A stretch of 64,000 nt of DNA from Sympetrum striolatum. Taxonomy: Eukaryota; Arthropoda; Insecta; Odonata; Libellulidae. A model generated the notes under the pieces. That model searched no databases, was not told where the DNA came from, and was given only the letters and a program-made list of their open reading frames with translations. The stretch lies in the NCBI GenBank assembly GCA_947579665.1, contig CANPUZ010000057.1:930001-994000 (forward strand). Direction: 5' to 3'. Positions 13,206-24,602 of this stretch are shown piece after piece. The number at the start of each line of letters is the position of its first letter. Within the stretch, counting starts at the first letter, position 1. A program made the position numbers and the translations under genes.

Positions 13206-15028
13206 ATTTCAGGTTTGTGGCCTTATTTTGCTAAAAATTGATAAAAAACAGGTGATGTTTGGATTCATTTTAATGTTGTTTATGAGATATATCCAAATTA
13301 TATTCGATATTTATAATTTTTCGTAGCTGTTAACTCAAAAAACGTCCAAAACGCGAAAAAAATATTGTTGAAATTTTAGGTTTTTGGCCATATTTTGATA
13401 AAAATAGCTAAATTAGTCAAATTTGGACTCATTTAAAGTTTTTGATAAGATCTAACCAATTGCTACAGAATTATTCAATTTTTAGCAGCAGTTAATTCAA
13501 AAAACGTGGAAAACTCGAAAAAATATCGGTGAAATTTTAGTTTTTTGGCCATATTTTACTAAAAATTGAGAAAATTTAGTCATGTTTGGATTCATTTTAA
13601 AGTTTTTGATATGATCTAACTACATTCTATAGAAATATTCTATTTTTCGTAGAGGTTAACCCAAAAATCATCGAAAACTCGAAAACAGTAGTTGAAATTT
13701 CAGGTTTTTGGCCATACCTTGCTAATAATTGAGAAAAACAGGTAATGTTTGGATTCACTTTAATGTTTTTGACGAGATACATCCAAATTAATTAGATATT
13801 TATTTCAATTTTTCATAGCAGTTAACTCAAAAGGTTTCGAAAACTCGAAAAAAATTGGTGAAAATTCAGGTTTTTGGCCATATTTTGATAAAAATTAAGC
13901 TAAATTAGTCAAATTTGGACTCATTTCAAAGTTTTTGATAAGATCTAACCAAATATTATAGAAATATTCAATTTTTCGCAGCAGTTAACTCAAAAAACGT
14001 TGAAAACTCGAAAAAAATATTGGTGAAATTTCAGGTTTTTTTGCCATATTTTGAAAGAAATTGAGAAAAATTAGTCAAATTTGGACTCATTTTAAAGTTT
14101 TTGATATCATCTTACCAAATTCTATAGAAATATTTAATTTTTAATTCATTTATCATTAATTTAATTAATCAAAAAACGTCGAAAACTCGAAAATAATAGT
14201 TGAAATTTAAGGTTTGTGGCCATATTTTGCTAAAAATTCAGCAAAACTAGTCATGTTTGTACTCATTTTAAAGCTCTTGATAACATCTAACCAAATTGTT
14301 TCGAAATATTCAATTTCCCGCAGCAGTTAACTCAATAAACGTCGAAAACCCGAAAAAAAAATCGGTGAGATTCCATGTTTATCGCCATATTTTGCTAAAA
14401 ATCCAGCAAAAATAGTCATGTTTGTACTCGATTCTATGTTATTGATGAGATCTAACCAAATTCATCAAAAATTTTCAATTACTTTAGCTGCTAAACCAAA
14501 AATCGTCGAAAACTCGAAAACATTAGTTGAAATTTCAGGTTTGTGGCCATATTTTGCTAAAAATTGAGAAACACAGGTAATATTTTGATTCACTTTAATA
14601 TTTAGGACGAGTTATATCCAAATTTATTAGATATTTAACATTTTTCGTAGCAGTTTCCTCAGAAAACGTCGAAAACTCGAAAAAAATATTGGTGTAATTT
14701 TAGGGTTTTGGCCATATTTGGCTAAAAATTCAGCAAAACTAGTCACGTTTGTACTAATTTTAAAGTTAATAACGTGATCTAACCAATTTATTCACAAATA
14801 TTCAATTTTTCTCAGCAGTTAACCCTAAAAACTTCCAAAACTCTAAAAAAATTATAGAAATTTCATGTTTGTGGCCATATTTTGCTAATAAATGAGCAAA
14901 TTTATTCATATATTGATTCATTAAATCGTTTTTAACGAGATCCATTCAAATTCAGAAGAAATATTTAATTTTTCTTAGCAGTTAACCCAAAAAACTTTGA
15001 AAACTCGAAAAAAATCGCTGAAATTTCA
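13206..15028. repeat. Diverged edge of the satellite array
   Basis: Monomers remain recognisable by ggccatattttg, gaaaactcgaaaa and the ccaaatt block, but each differs from its neighbours by many substitutions and small indels, and no multi-monomer duplication is visible. Some show a private variant, such as gagaaaaacaggtaatg. The last recognisable piece ends near 15,028 (aaatttcaaggg). This is the pattern expected at an array end, where homogenisation by unequal exchange is weak. Confidence 0.9.
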
Positions 15029-15831
15029 AGGGTAGGCTACACTAAATTTATTTTGATTTCCAATCATTTGCTATGACTACATTCTAGCATTGATCATAGA
15101 AAACAGAGTTAATATCTTCAATGTAAACAAGTAATCAAAAGGAAGCACCAGAAATCACAGAAGAATGAAAACGATAACTTCTTGGTGCTTTATTTATTCC
15201 TTATTTCAACCATCAGCGGCCTTCTATTATTATAAAATCATCATACATTCAACATTCACAGGAATTGCTTGTTTGAAGTATATTCAAATTTCAACTGGTA
15301 GGGTAATGAAGCTATCAAAATGCACAATTTACTAATGCCAATTATTCAATTGAGTTGAGTAAGTTGCTAATCGAGGTTCCTTTTGTTCTAAGCTTCTAAG
15401 GCTTGCATATAGTTGAATTGCCATCAGTCGATATCTTTCAATCATAAAAATCAATTTCTTTCGTTCTGCAGTTTTATAAATGATGCATTAATGAATATTG
15501 TTTATTAAATATAAAAAGTACATTGTTTGGTTAAAAGCTGTAGGTTTTTATCCAATGGTAGCTGTATGTTTTGTCTGAAACAATGACATTTCTTGAAGGA
15601 ATTCATATTATTATTGTTTTGAAAAATTCATTGAATTGCACTGACTTTTCATCAATTTGTTTCTCAAACTATTAGTGCTAATTACAGGCATTACTCACAT
15701 GTCATTTTAACTCAACTTTATTGAGTACGTAACAACGCCATTTCAAGTTACAGCCATTACTGATCATGCGCACGCATTGACATTGTTACCACACATGGAT
15801 GTTACAACAGTGGTACCACATGTATATAACA
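15029..15831 (-). repeat. Putative 3' LTR start and flank of the Gypsy element
   Basis: On minus, a purine-rich tract (15,832-15,842, aaggcgggagg) is followed directly by TGTTATATACATG starting at 15,831. This fits a polypurine tract followed by the TG of a 3' LTR. A possible poly(A) signal AATAAA lies downstream near 15,725 on minus. The CA end of the LTR could not be placed and no matching 5' LTR was found elsewhere in the window, so the LTR length is unknown. No gene is visible in the remaining sequence down to the satellite edge. Confidence 0.45.
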
Positions 15832-16064
15832 CCTCCCGCCTTAAATCTTTCCATTGAACAACAAAAAAAAGCAAACACATGAAAATTAAACACATGAACA
15901 GTAAACACAAAAAAATTACAGTAAATATTCTTTCACAGAATATTAAACAATTCACAAATCAAAAATTTACTTAGGTCTCCTTGACTTTCACTACGTCTGA
16001 GTGGATTTGACATTTCTTTGTGATCAGTTACATCCTTTTCAGAGGTATTATTTGATGTTTCAAG

Positions 16065-16413
16065 TTACATTGGTAAATTTGGGCTTTTCACACATTTAGG
16101 AGCACTAGGAGTAGTCGCTTTGTCAGTGAAATCCTTGGGGGTTAAACAATCGCTGGGGGATGGGTTTGGAACAATTTGCAATTTGAGCTTGGAACTCGGG
16201 CATTCACAATCAGGGGCAATATCCCCACTTGTTTTGATGAAGCTTTCACATCTTGATGTATCACCTTCACTAGTATTCTTCCAGTCTGTTAGGTCCATAC
16301 TAGGGGAATTGTGTTCTCTCTGGAAAGGATTTGCTTCAAGCTTCTTACACAATATATACCTTCACTTGTACATATTACATAAATCTTGCGACCAATAGGC
16401 TTAACCACTACTC
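16065..16413 (-). pseudogene. Gypsy pol C-terminal tail
   Basis: Downstream of the insertion on minus, the reading continues with IGRKIYVICTSEGIYC, consistent with the beta-strand tail after an integrase core. A 95-codon frame (16,065-16,352) rich in Ser, Pro and Thr follows and may be the carboxy-terminal end of the polyprotein. It has no recognisable domain. A single-base frame difference exists across the insertion point. Identification rests mainly on position between the integrase core and the polypurine tract. Confidence 0.5.
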
Positions 16414-16420
16414 CATTTAT

Positions 16421-17054
16421 AGAATAGAATAGAATAAATTTATTTATGTTCTAGGATAAAGTCCTATGGAACAGGTTTACAAAGATAAACACAAATTTAC
16501 ACAGCTTGTTTACAAAGAATAAAAAACATGTTACATAGCTCTGTGGTGCAATTAAGGTACAATTACAATTTAAATTCATAAAACACAAGAAATTAATAGT
16601 ACTTTACGAACAATAAATTGAAACAATTTAACCTTAAATTGACAAACTTGTAACCTCAGTCAAATAACAATGAAAACAAATAAACTATTCCATATTTTTA
16701 TTGGAGGATACAGTAATAGTAATAAATTTATTTATGTTCTAGAACAAAGTCCTATGGAACATGTTTACATAAATGAAAACACAAATATATACTGCTTGTT
16801 ACAAAGGAAAAAGAAGAAACACAAATTCCAAAGCTCTGTACAGGAAAAAAGAACAGAAAAAAATGAACACAAAAGAAATTTCAAATAATAAAAGTACAAT
16901 TTAAATTCATAAAACACAAGAAATACTTCTCAAACAAATATTGAAACAACTTAACCTTAAATTGACATAAACTAGTAACGTCCGTTAAATAACAAGGAAG
17001 GCTATTCCATATTTTTTAATCTCTTATTTTTTCTTATTATTTTATCTCTATTTT
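16421..17054 (-). mobile_element. Tandem pair of LINE/SINE 3'-end copies with 7-bp target duplication
   Basis: Two direct copies of the same sequence, each with atttatttatgttctag, a tcctatggaaca block, and cataaaacacaagaaat, lie about 286-331 bp apart. On minus they end with an (ATTCT)n-like tail at 16,421-16,435. The pair is flanked by catttat at 16,414-16,420 and 17,055-17,061, which is a good target-site duplication. Removing the pair joins the two parts of the Gypsy integrase. No coding capacity is visible; the parent LINE is not identified. Confidence 0.7.
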
Positions 17055-17557
17055 CATTTATCTCCTTTTCCATAGTTCAAAATGCTTACCGAATCACCAG
17101 CATGAAATACCTTATAAGTACATGGAACAGATTGTTTTACATCTGTTAGTACATCAGAAAAGCTTTGTTTCAGCATATTTAACTTGGCACAGATTTGTCT
17201 CCCTACTTGTAGTTCAGCCGGAGACTTCCCTGTGAAACAATGAGGTGTGGTTCGATATTTGAGTAACCATCTTTGTAATTTTTGATGGTCAGACCCTCTA
17301 TCATCAGTTGCAGCAATAAGGGCCTTTTTAAATGTTTGTACTCCTCTCTCAGCCAATCTATTTGATGATGGACTATGAGGAGCAGTAAACAGATGACGAA
17401 TACCATATTCAAGGCAAAACTGATTAAATTCTCTCGAAGTAAGTTGAGGCCCATTATCAGTAGTTTTTGGAATGCCCCATCTAGCAATTAATGTGTATAA
17501 AGCATCTATTGTGCTTTCTGTTGTTATTTTTTTCATTTTGAATACTTCAGGCATCAA
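17054..17557 (-). pseudogene. Gypsy pol fragment: integrase catalytic core
   Basis: This frame encodes most of an rve integrase core. The second catalytic Asp is in TTDNGPQLTSREF and the catalytic Glu is in SSNRLAERGVQTFKKAL. Compared with the family, about two residues are missing before TDNGPQ. The reading ends at an in-frame stop created where the 16,421-17,054 insertion enters (GKGDK, then stop). The continuation of the integrase C-terminal tail lies beyond the insertion at about 16,065-16,413, for example KIYVICTSEGIYC in a shifted frame. Confidence 0.8.
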
Positions 17558-17559
17558 TT

Positions 17560-18076
17560 ACAACCAGATACATATTAGCATAGAAAGCACCGGCAAAATC
17601 TAGATGCCAGGATATTGTTGTTCTTAGTGATGTTCTTTAGAGTAATTAGGAGCATTTTGAGTACGCTGACACCCTCTACAAGATTTTGTGATTCTCTCTA
17701 AATCTTTTCTAAGCTCAGGCCACCACACAAAATCTCTAGCTACTGCTTTCATCTTCACTATGCCCATATGCCCTTCATATAATTCCTTTAAAATCTTGCT
17801 TTGCAATGATTTAGAAATGAGTGTTTTGCCATGAACTGTATGAATGAACCCATCTACAATATAATATCTGAGCTCATACTTAGCATATGGCTTTATTTCT
17901 TCAGAAAGTGTATCAGGCCAACCTGAAGTGACGTATTGAAATACTTGTGACAGGATAGCATCTCTTTTAGTTTGTCTACTTATTTCCCTAGAGCTTACAG
18001 GACTTATATCCATTTCCAATAAATTTACTTTCAATACATCCTCAGTATCACATTTAATGTCATCCTCCTCACCCAC
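17560..18076 (-). pseudogene. Gypsy pol fragment: integrase zinc-binding (HHCC) region
   Basis: The open frame at 17,624-18,076 carries the linker after RNase H and then an H2C2 integrase zinc-binding domain: LYEGHMGIVKMKAVARDFVW, WWPELRKDLE, and the CxxC pair as CRGC. In Ty3/Gypsy elements this domain precedes the integrase catalytic core, as it does here. The frame breaks near 17,624, and the remaining bases to 17,560 encode the start of the core in another frame, including a VVIDA-like first Asp region. Part of one monomer of coding sequence after that Asp is missing (about 14 bases), which breaks the frame. Confidence 0.8.
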
Positions 18077-18921
18077 AACCGGTAACCTGGATGGTCCATC
18101 TGCATTGGCATGTTAGTGGGGTAACTTTATATTTTATAGTGTAATCATAATTAGCAAGAATCAATGCCCATCTCTGCAACCTATCCACAGCAATTGAGGA
18201 AGCAGCTTTAGTGGGATTAAACATTGCAGCAAGAGGTTTACTATCAGTTAAAATTGTGAAATGTCGGCCTCTTAGGTATCTGTCATATTTTTTTACTCCC
18301 CATATAATAGCCAAGGCTTCCTTGTGAATGTGTGCATACCTTTTCTCTCTGCCATACAGTAATCTGGACGCAAAAGAGATTGGTCTGTCCTCCCCAGATT
18401 CAAATACATGAGATAAAGTCCCTGAAATGCATTAACTTGAAGCGTCACATTCTACCGACAATTTAGGATTGTAGTGTACTAAAACTTTGTCAGAAGCTAC
18501 TAACTGTTTTGCCTCTATAAATGCTTTATCACATTCATAAGACCAATACCACTTAGTTCCTTTCTTTGAAAGTCTATACAAGGGAGTTAAAATCTCTGCT
18601 AATCTAGGTAGGAATTTATTATAGTAGTTCACAAAACCACAAAATGCTTTTACCTCAGATACATTCCTTGGCCTCGGACTGTCTATAACTGACTCTCTTG
18701 TCTGTTTTGTGTAACCCCTTTTCATCAATTATGTGTCCACAATATTCAGCTGATTCAGCCATGAAAACGCATTCATTTCGATTTACAGTTAGCCCCTTTT
18801 CTAATAGTCGTTGAAAAGGTAACTCTAAATTTTTCATGTGTTCTACATCTGAACACCCAGTTATCAATATATCATCTTGGAAACAAAAACAATTTGGTAT
18901 CCCTGTTAATATCTGATCCAT
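18069..18921 (-). pseudogene. Gypsy pol fragment: C-terminal RT and RNase H, frameshifted
   Basis: The frame starting at 18,921 contains the RT active-site box as FQDDI (the FxDD form), followed by the Gypsy-typical EYCGHIIDEKGL. A frameshift near 18,700 moves the frame to the connection segment (VKAFCGFVNYYNKFLP) and the start of RNase H (VECDASS). A nonsense TAA at 18,432-18,434 (complement tta) ends that frame where the family normally continues with an aromatic residue. RNase H resumes with the ILTDSKPLAAMF Asp motif near 18,250 and LQRWALILANYDYTIKY near 18,140. Another frameshift follows about 18,115. The pieces clearly belong to one ancient gene that is no longer translatable. Confidence 0.85.
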
Positions 18922-18922
18922 A

Positions 18923-21664
18923 CCCTAGTAGCACAATTTGTGATCACAACATGCTTGAAGCATTTCAGTGAAACATTTTAGAAATTTTTAAAATGTGCCT
19001 AGCACATTTTGGGTATGAAATTTTTGCTGGGTAAAAATGCGCCAGAAATGTGCCGTCAACATTTCGGTTAAAATAGGTCGAAAATGTGCTATACACATTT
19101 TAATGTAAATCTTTCGAGCGCTCGTTATATTCCAGATAATACTGAGTTTTTCACAAAATAATCAACGAAAACACAGGATATTATACAAGGTTTCAAATAA
19201 AATAAGGTTCTCATTAGTAAAAGAAATCGATGGCTACGTAATAATAAATAAATAAATAAATATAATTTTATTATGCCCTGTGGCAAGCCACCTAAGGGCA
19301 ACAGTAAATAACAGAACAAAAAGCAGTCGAAAAACTGTGAAATACTACTATCAACAGTTTAGATTGGACAAATAAAATTGAAAAAGAAGTACAAAATCAT
19401 AATAGTCAAAACAAATAAATTACAAAATATTCAAATCTTTAAATTAAACAAATAATCAAATAATAGAAATTTAAACCTATTTATATTTGTTACATTACGG
19501 ATTACTATTGGTAGAGAATTCCAGAAATTGATGGCGGATACTGTGAAAGATTTGTGAAAGGTGGTGGATCTATGAGATGGAATGTAAAAAGTACGTGAAT
19601 TTTGTCTCAAATCAGGACGAGATAAGTGAGACGGAGGGAAAGTGAAATCATTTACTAAATACAAGGGCCTATTATTATTCGTAATAGTAAACAATAGAAG
19701 TCCAATAAAATATTTCCTTCTTCTTGAAGCTGTCAGCCAGCATAAATTTTGTAAACAAGGGCTAATACTCTCGTACCTCTTAACATCGCAAACATATCTA
19801 GCACAGTTATTAATTAATCGTTGTATTTGTATATCCAGTTTAACGGTGAGATCATTATAGACCGTGCAACAGTAATCTATAGAGGGAAAAACAAGAGTCA
19901 TAACTAAATTTTTACGAATAATTGCATGTTAATGAAGTAAAGTGAAATTTTACCTGGAAGGTAAAATTGGAAATTTATCAAGTCTTCATTAGCCCTTCCT
20001 TTTAATTAAACTAGGTGACTATGAATTCTCTTTCCACTGAATGATGCATTATTAACAATAATACTTTTCGATCACACATCAAATTTTCCTACGGACAAAC
20101 AAACAAACGTTTACATAATCCCTTACTTTTAATTAAACAGCTACCCACATAGCAGAATCACATCTCAGAGATATCTCGAATGTCTAACAAGATGTCTTGG
20201 AGATGCCTCAGTGACCTTTCGTGACATCTCCAAGGTATTTGATAACACGATGAATATTGATAAAAGGAAACATTCTAAATCACTTATCAGCTGAATGACT
20301 ATATTATTAATAATACTCGATCAAACATTTCACACACATCACATTCCATCACTCTCTTCAGCAGGAAAACAAAGTAAAAGCAGGAGATTAAGCTATGGTA
20401 TTTTTTGTTTATTAAAACAAAAACATATTCAACAAAAATTGTCACAAATCACGCGAGTCAAACGTCACGAAAACAACTACATTCAGAAAATTTTAAAATT
20501 ATATACATGCTATTTTATAGTTTAACACGAATACACACATGGAATCACCAAACGTTCACACTATTCACACAAACCGCCAAACAGCACTTAAATTGTTAAA
20601 CCACACGATTTTTACACAAATTCGATTTTCAAACATTGACATCTATATCTTAATCCTTATTGATATGAAAATTCTCACTTCCACTAAGGAAATTACGGGT
20701 ATACACTAAAATAAGTGAAGCCAAGCTTGGCTAACGACGCTAACGACATCAACTGCCAAGGAAACACGCCACCACAATTCGTTATTCAACTGTTATAGCT
20801 AGCTGCATGCGTTAGGCACGGTTTTAAATTCACCAAAATTCACCCATCTGATGATTTATGGTCTGCATCGATGATCTTTGTCTGATTACTTCGATAGATT
20901 ATCAATTCTTGATGAGTTTAAGAACAGTCCGCTGGTTTTTCTGCTGTTTGACAAGACGGCTACTGTTGCATTTAAAACTTGTTCCATCTCCATAATTCTT
21001 TAACCTCGAGTTGAATTCAGCAGATCTGTCGAAACGTAAATCATTGCATCGTTTTTGTTCATTGATTGTTGCATTATAAATACGTTATATTTCCCATTGT
21101 AAGTTGATATTTACTGGCTTTTATGAGGTTATTGATATTAACATTTGAATGATCCGCTACTGTCATCAGAGCCATATATTATATATTGACTCTTCATCGC
21201 GAATTAATTATCTCCATGAAAGCAATGGACAACGGTGGAAAGCATCGTAAATCTACCTGTGAATAAAGAAACGGTTGATGGATCCATCGATGACTTTAAA
21301 AACGGATTGATGGATTTACAATTCCATCGATGAATTTTAAAAAGTGCCTATTGCTGAATAAGAATTTTTATTTAAATTCCTTTCTTTAAGCCCTTGTCTC
21401 TATTACAAACGACCACTTTCTAATTTTAGTTGGCAAAAGGAAAGAAATGCTGCATTCAATCAAAAATTTTTATAATTATTAGTTATAGAAGGAAGTGGAA
21501 TGAAATTTTGCACAAACATGCTTGTAACATGTTCAGAAAAACGTGCGCTCTAAAACCACCTTAAAACATTTTTAGCACATGCTCACGTTGTGATTCTGAA
21601 ACATTTTAGCTGAAATGACTAAAATTCCCTGAGCACATGCTCAGCATCTTCTGTGCTACTAGGG
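18923..21664. mobile_element. TA-flanked DNA transposon, 2.7 kb, superfamily unassigned, no transposase seen
   Basis: The ends are perfect 13-bp inverted repeats: CCCTAGTAGCACA at 18,923-18,935 and TGTGCTACTAGGG at 21,652-21,664, flanked by TA on both sides. Removing the element and one TA restores the Gypsy RT reading frame exactly (AIWQQ followed by a Cys-Met-Asp stretch), which proves the insertion and the 2-bp target duplication. Subterminal regions share further loosely repeated motifs such as acatgctt and aaacatttta. The interior contains a truncated LINE (19,243-19,925) and a weak internal duplication (near 20,030 and 20,290). No transposase frame is visible, so it is probably non-autonomous. 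TA duplications fit IS630-Tc1-mariner and a few other superfamilies. Confidence 0.85.
19243..19925 (-). mobile_element. 5'-truncated Jockey/CR1-like LINE nested in the TA transposon
   Basis: A 156-codon minus frame (19,431-19,901) matches the C-terminal end of non-LTR retrotransposon ORF2. It has MTLVFPSIDYCCTVYNDL (the family's SxLxYC..W-like motif after RT), a tract with LQNLCWLTASRRRKYF, and the closing SAINFWNSLP and FKFLLFDYLF motifs. Downstream on minus the copy ends with a TTTA-repeat tail at about 19,243-19,262. RT catalytic motifs are absent, so it is a dead-on-arrival 5' truncation. A possible imperfect target duplication (acgtaataat and acgaataatt) flanks it. Confidence 0.8.
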
Positions 21665-22538
21665 TACATTGCTGCCAAATGGCAGGAGCAGAGGCAATGC
21701 CAAAAGCTAGTCTTGTATATTGATACAACCCTTTGTGAGTAGCAATAGTTAAAATTTCTCTTGAATCTTTATCCATCTCTAGATGGCGGTATGCAGAGTT
21801 TAGATCTAATTTCGTAAATTTCTTCCCACCGTCTAGATGAGTAAAAATGTCCTCGATTCGAGGTAATGGATACTGTGGAACCACTAAATTTGGGTTAACT
21901 GTAACTTTGAAATCCCCACAGATTCTCACTCTATCATCTCCCTTGGGTCTGGGAACAATTGGGGTAGCCCACTCACTATTGTCTACTTTAACTAGAATAT
22001 TCTTTTTCACCATCAAATCTATTTCTTTCTCAATCAAAGGTTTGTAGGCATATGGTGGATGCCTAAACTTCATTACTTTTGGCTTGGCATTTTCTTTCAG
22101 CCTTAGTTTCCCTTTTAAAATTCCTGGTTGATTTTCAAACAATGAATCGTATTTTTTTAATAACGAAAGTAAATAATTTTCAACCATTTCGATTTTCATT
22201 ACGTCTGTTGAATCTTTCACTCGCTCCCAGTCAATGGGAATTACCTTTAACCAATCTCTACCCACGATGGGTTTACAATCATTTTGTACAACATACATAG
22301 TCAAGTTTTCATTAGTACCCTTAACCTCAACATTTACCAGACATTCCCCTACCAGGACAATTCTCTCTCCTGTGTAGGTTTTAAGATGCACATTGCTGGA
22401 ATTTATGCGTATATGAGGGAATAATTTAGAAAACCGAGATTTTGAAATTAAAGTGACTCCAGAACCCGTATCAATTTCAAATTGTACTCTCTTACAGTGA
22501 AGTGAGCAATTACTCGGCAAATTGTTTTTTTCGGGCAC
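21606..22538 (-). pseudogene. Gypsy pol fragment: aspartic protease and N-terminal half of RT
   Basis: The frame holds a retropepsin motif, FEIDTGSGVTLIS, at about residues 21-33, with the catalytic D in DTG. RT motifs follow: YPLPRIEDIF near residue 240, and the first catalytic Asp in KLDLNSAYRHLEM. The real coding match stops at AIWQQ (plus position about 21,667), where the TA-flanked transposon enters; the last 20 or so residues belong to the inserted element. The other half of RT resumes at 18,921. The open frame extends slightly upstream of the first Met, and no gag is seen upstream. Family role: protease matures the polyprotein and RT copies element RNA into DNA. Identification is by motif and order. 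Confidence 0.85.
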
Positions 22539-22571
22539 ATATCTAGAACAATGAAGTCATTAGTATTAATA

Positions 22572-24600
22572 CAGTAAAACCTCGATAACACGTACTCGTT
22601 TAACACGAACCTCTCGATAACGCGAACATTATCATGGTCCCGGCAGGAATGTATAGTGTCTTACGGGGTTTTGTTCGTTTAACACAAATTTCGGTTAAGA
22701 CGAATTTCGAACAGTTTCCTCCATCCCTTGAATCATATAGTTCGCTTAAGGCGAATTGCCTGGCAGAATAAGAACCATGACTTTGAGGATAATACGTTGC
22801 CTTGGTCCCTCGTCTTGAAACGATAACCCAAGACAATGTAGGGCATCCAATATAATAAGTAAGACACCCAAGAAAATGCAAGGGGCCCAATGAGATAGTG
22901 AGAATGGTAGGCAAGGAGTGAGTCAGGGAGTAAGTTTGGATGAATTTTCTTAGTCTTCTCGTGTCGACGACTGTGAGTGAGTCCTTACTTCATTGCATCC
23001 AGCTTGGAAATGAACGACTTTAAGTGCTCCAGTGGCTGGCTGTGGTGATTCCAAAAACGCCGTGGAATCTCTTTGCAAGTGATATGTGGGGAAGCAAATA
23101 AAGTGAACGAAGGAAGTGTCAATGAGTGGCTGGCTGATTTTAGACTTCTTCGAGAAAAGTACTCTCCTCGAGACGTTTTAAACATGGAAGAAACGGGTGT
23201 ATTTTATAACCTCTTGCCAATCCGTAATATGAGCATTAAGGGAGAGAAATGCCATGGAGGCAGTCACAGTATGCAGCGATTGACCGTTGTTCTCACTTGC
23301 AATTCGGACGGAAGCTAGAAGTTACGATAGTGGGTGATTGGAAAATCAAAGAGCCCCCGATGCTTCAAGCACATTGATCTTTCAAAGCTGCCCTGCGATT
23401 ACACCCACTACAGGAAGGCATGGATTGACGGCACTGCATTTCGTGAATGGCTTGTGCGATTTAATAGACCTTTGGCTGCTCAGAATCGTCATGTGTTACT
23501 CACGATGGACAACTGCGCTGCCCACAACATAAGAAAAATGGAGTTGACTAACATCAAGGTTTGGTTTTTTCCGCCAAACACAACCAGTCGTTTGCAGCCA
23601 TTGGATCAGAGAATCAGCGCTCTACTGAAGAGGTATTATCGGACTCATTTGGTACGAGCAGCGATCCTCGCAGCGGAAGGAAGCGATACATTCAGTTGGA
23701 CTCTTTTGGATGCTACAAGAGCGATTGGAGCAGTTTGGGAATCTGTTTCTGCAAAGCATATAAAAAGTTGCTTCGATAAGGCTTGCACCCATAGTGATGT
23801 CGATTCTGCTGTTGGACAAGGAGCGGCTACTGAAAAGGACACACCTGAGGTATGGGAGCTTTTGCAAACACTTTCGTCGGCAATGGTAAGTATCGTGAGA
23901 ATATCTCCGCAGTTTGAGCGTTGATTGTATCTTCTTAAAAGATATTTAAATTGAATTTTTGCTTAAAATTACCAGGTTGAGTTAACGTTTGAAGAATATT
24001 TGGAGTTTGACAATGATCTGGCCGTAGGTTCCTTTCCTGACGAGGAAGTAAACGCGAATATCAAAGAATCATCTTCGGATGAAAGTGAGGAGGAGTCGCT
24101 TGAGCCTCCCACCCGTGGAGAAGTCGCAACGGCTCTAAATGTGCTCCAACGATATGCAGCAACGGCAAATGTTTCCAGGACCTTTTCCGATAACTTAGAT
24201 CGGATTAGACTTGACTGCATGAACTATTAGCGCCCTACTATTCGGCAAAAGAATTTACATGATTTCGTTAAACCTAATAAAAGATAAAATGTTGACTTGT
24301 GAGACTGGTTATTTTTTTTAATTTATGCAATGCCTGACTGTGATGTAAAATAAAAAAATTACAAATTTATTTTAGTTTATCGCAAAAATTAAACTACGGA
24401 ATATATTTACCAATAAATTGGTAAAGGAAGATTTAATAGAGATTTTTGTGATCGTTACTTATGCGTCAACATCATAATAGACGTCAGTATACCACCAAGT
24501 ATAATCGCACTTTTTTGCCGTGATACGGTTAACACGAATTTTTTCATAACGCGAACACTTTGCCCGGTCCCTTGAGATTCGTGTTAGCGAGGGTTTACTG
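22572..24600 (+). mobile_element. pogo/Tigger-type DNA transposon, copy 1
   Basis: Terminal inverted repeats start CAGTAAAACCTCGATAACAC on the left (22,572) and, as reverse complement, CAGTAAACCCTCGCTAACAC on the right (ending 24,600), flanked by TA (22,570-22,571 and 24,601-24,602). Further inverted similarity (taacacgaa, taacgcgaac) extends tens of bases inward. CAGT ends and a TA target are typical for pogo/Tigger elements. A broken transposase gene fills the interior on plus. Confidence 0.95.
22990..24230 (+). pseudogene. pogo/Tigger transposase, one intron, several nonsense codons
   Basis: The reading shows an incomplete CENP-B-type helix-turn-helix (motif DFKCSSGWLW, then an in-frame TGA where Arg is usual), the start of the DDE domain (NMEETGVFYNLLP, first catalytic D replaced in an MEET context; the family has MDET), then the second Asp in LLTMDNCAAHN and the PPNTTSRLQPLDQ box typical of the DDE_1 family. 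In-frame TAG codons at 23,316-23,318 and 23,328-23,330 interrupt the core. A 90-bp intron with gtaagt and accag ends (23,886-23,975) joins SSAM to VELTFEEYLEF in phase. The C-terminal exon is acidic and Ser-rich (SSSDESEEES) and ends at 24,230. The N-terminal DNA-binding start is lost. The first-Asp change to Glu would also inactivate catalysis. Confidence 0.88.
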
Positions 24601-24602
24601 TA

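Larger units (their letters stand above)
15832..22569 (-). mobile_element. Decayed Ty3/Gypsy-like LTR retrotransposon (pol only), with later insertions
   Basis: Reading on minus from 22,538 to about 16,065, pol domains appear in Ty3/Gypsy order: aspartic protease, reverse transcriptase, RNase H, integrase zinc finger, integrase core. No gag or env is recognised. The element is interrupted by a TA-flanked DNA transposon (18,923-21,664) inside the RT domain and by a LINE/SINE-tail insertion (16,421-17,054) inside the integrase C-terminal region. Frameshifts and at least one nonsense codon occur between domains, so it is a dead copy. A pogo/Tigger element abuts its 5' side, and whether that element lies within the retrotransposon is not clear. 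The integrase-first versus RNase H-first domain order separates it from Copia. Confidence 0.85.

Noticed and set aside
1..15028. Regularly spaced repeats as a CRISPR array
   Set aside because: The repeated units are contiguous, about 165 bp long and without unique spacers, in a eukaryotic context.
16065..16398. Overlapping frames on both strands as two genes
   Set aside because: The plus frame is the shadow of the minus Gypsy tail; neither has an independent domain.
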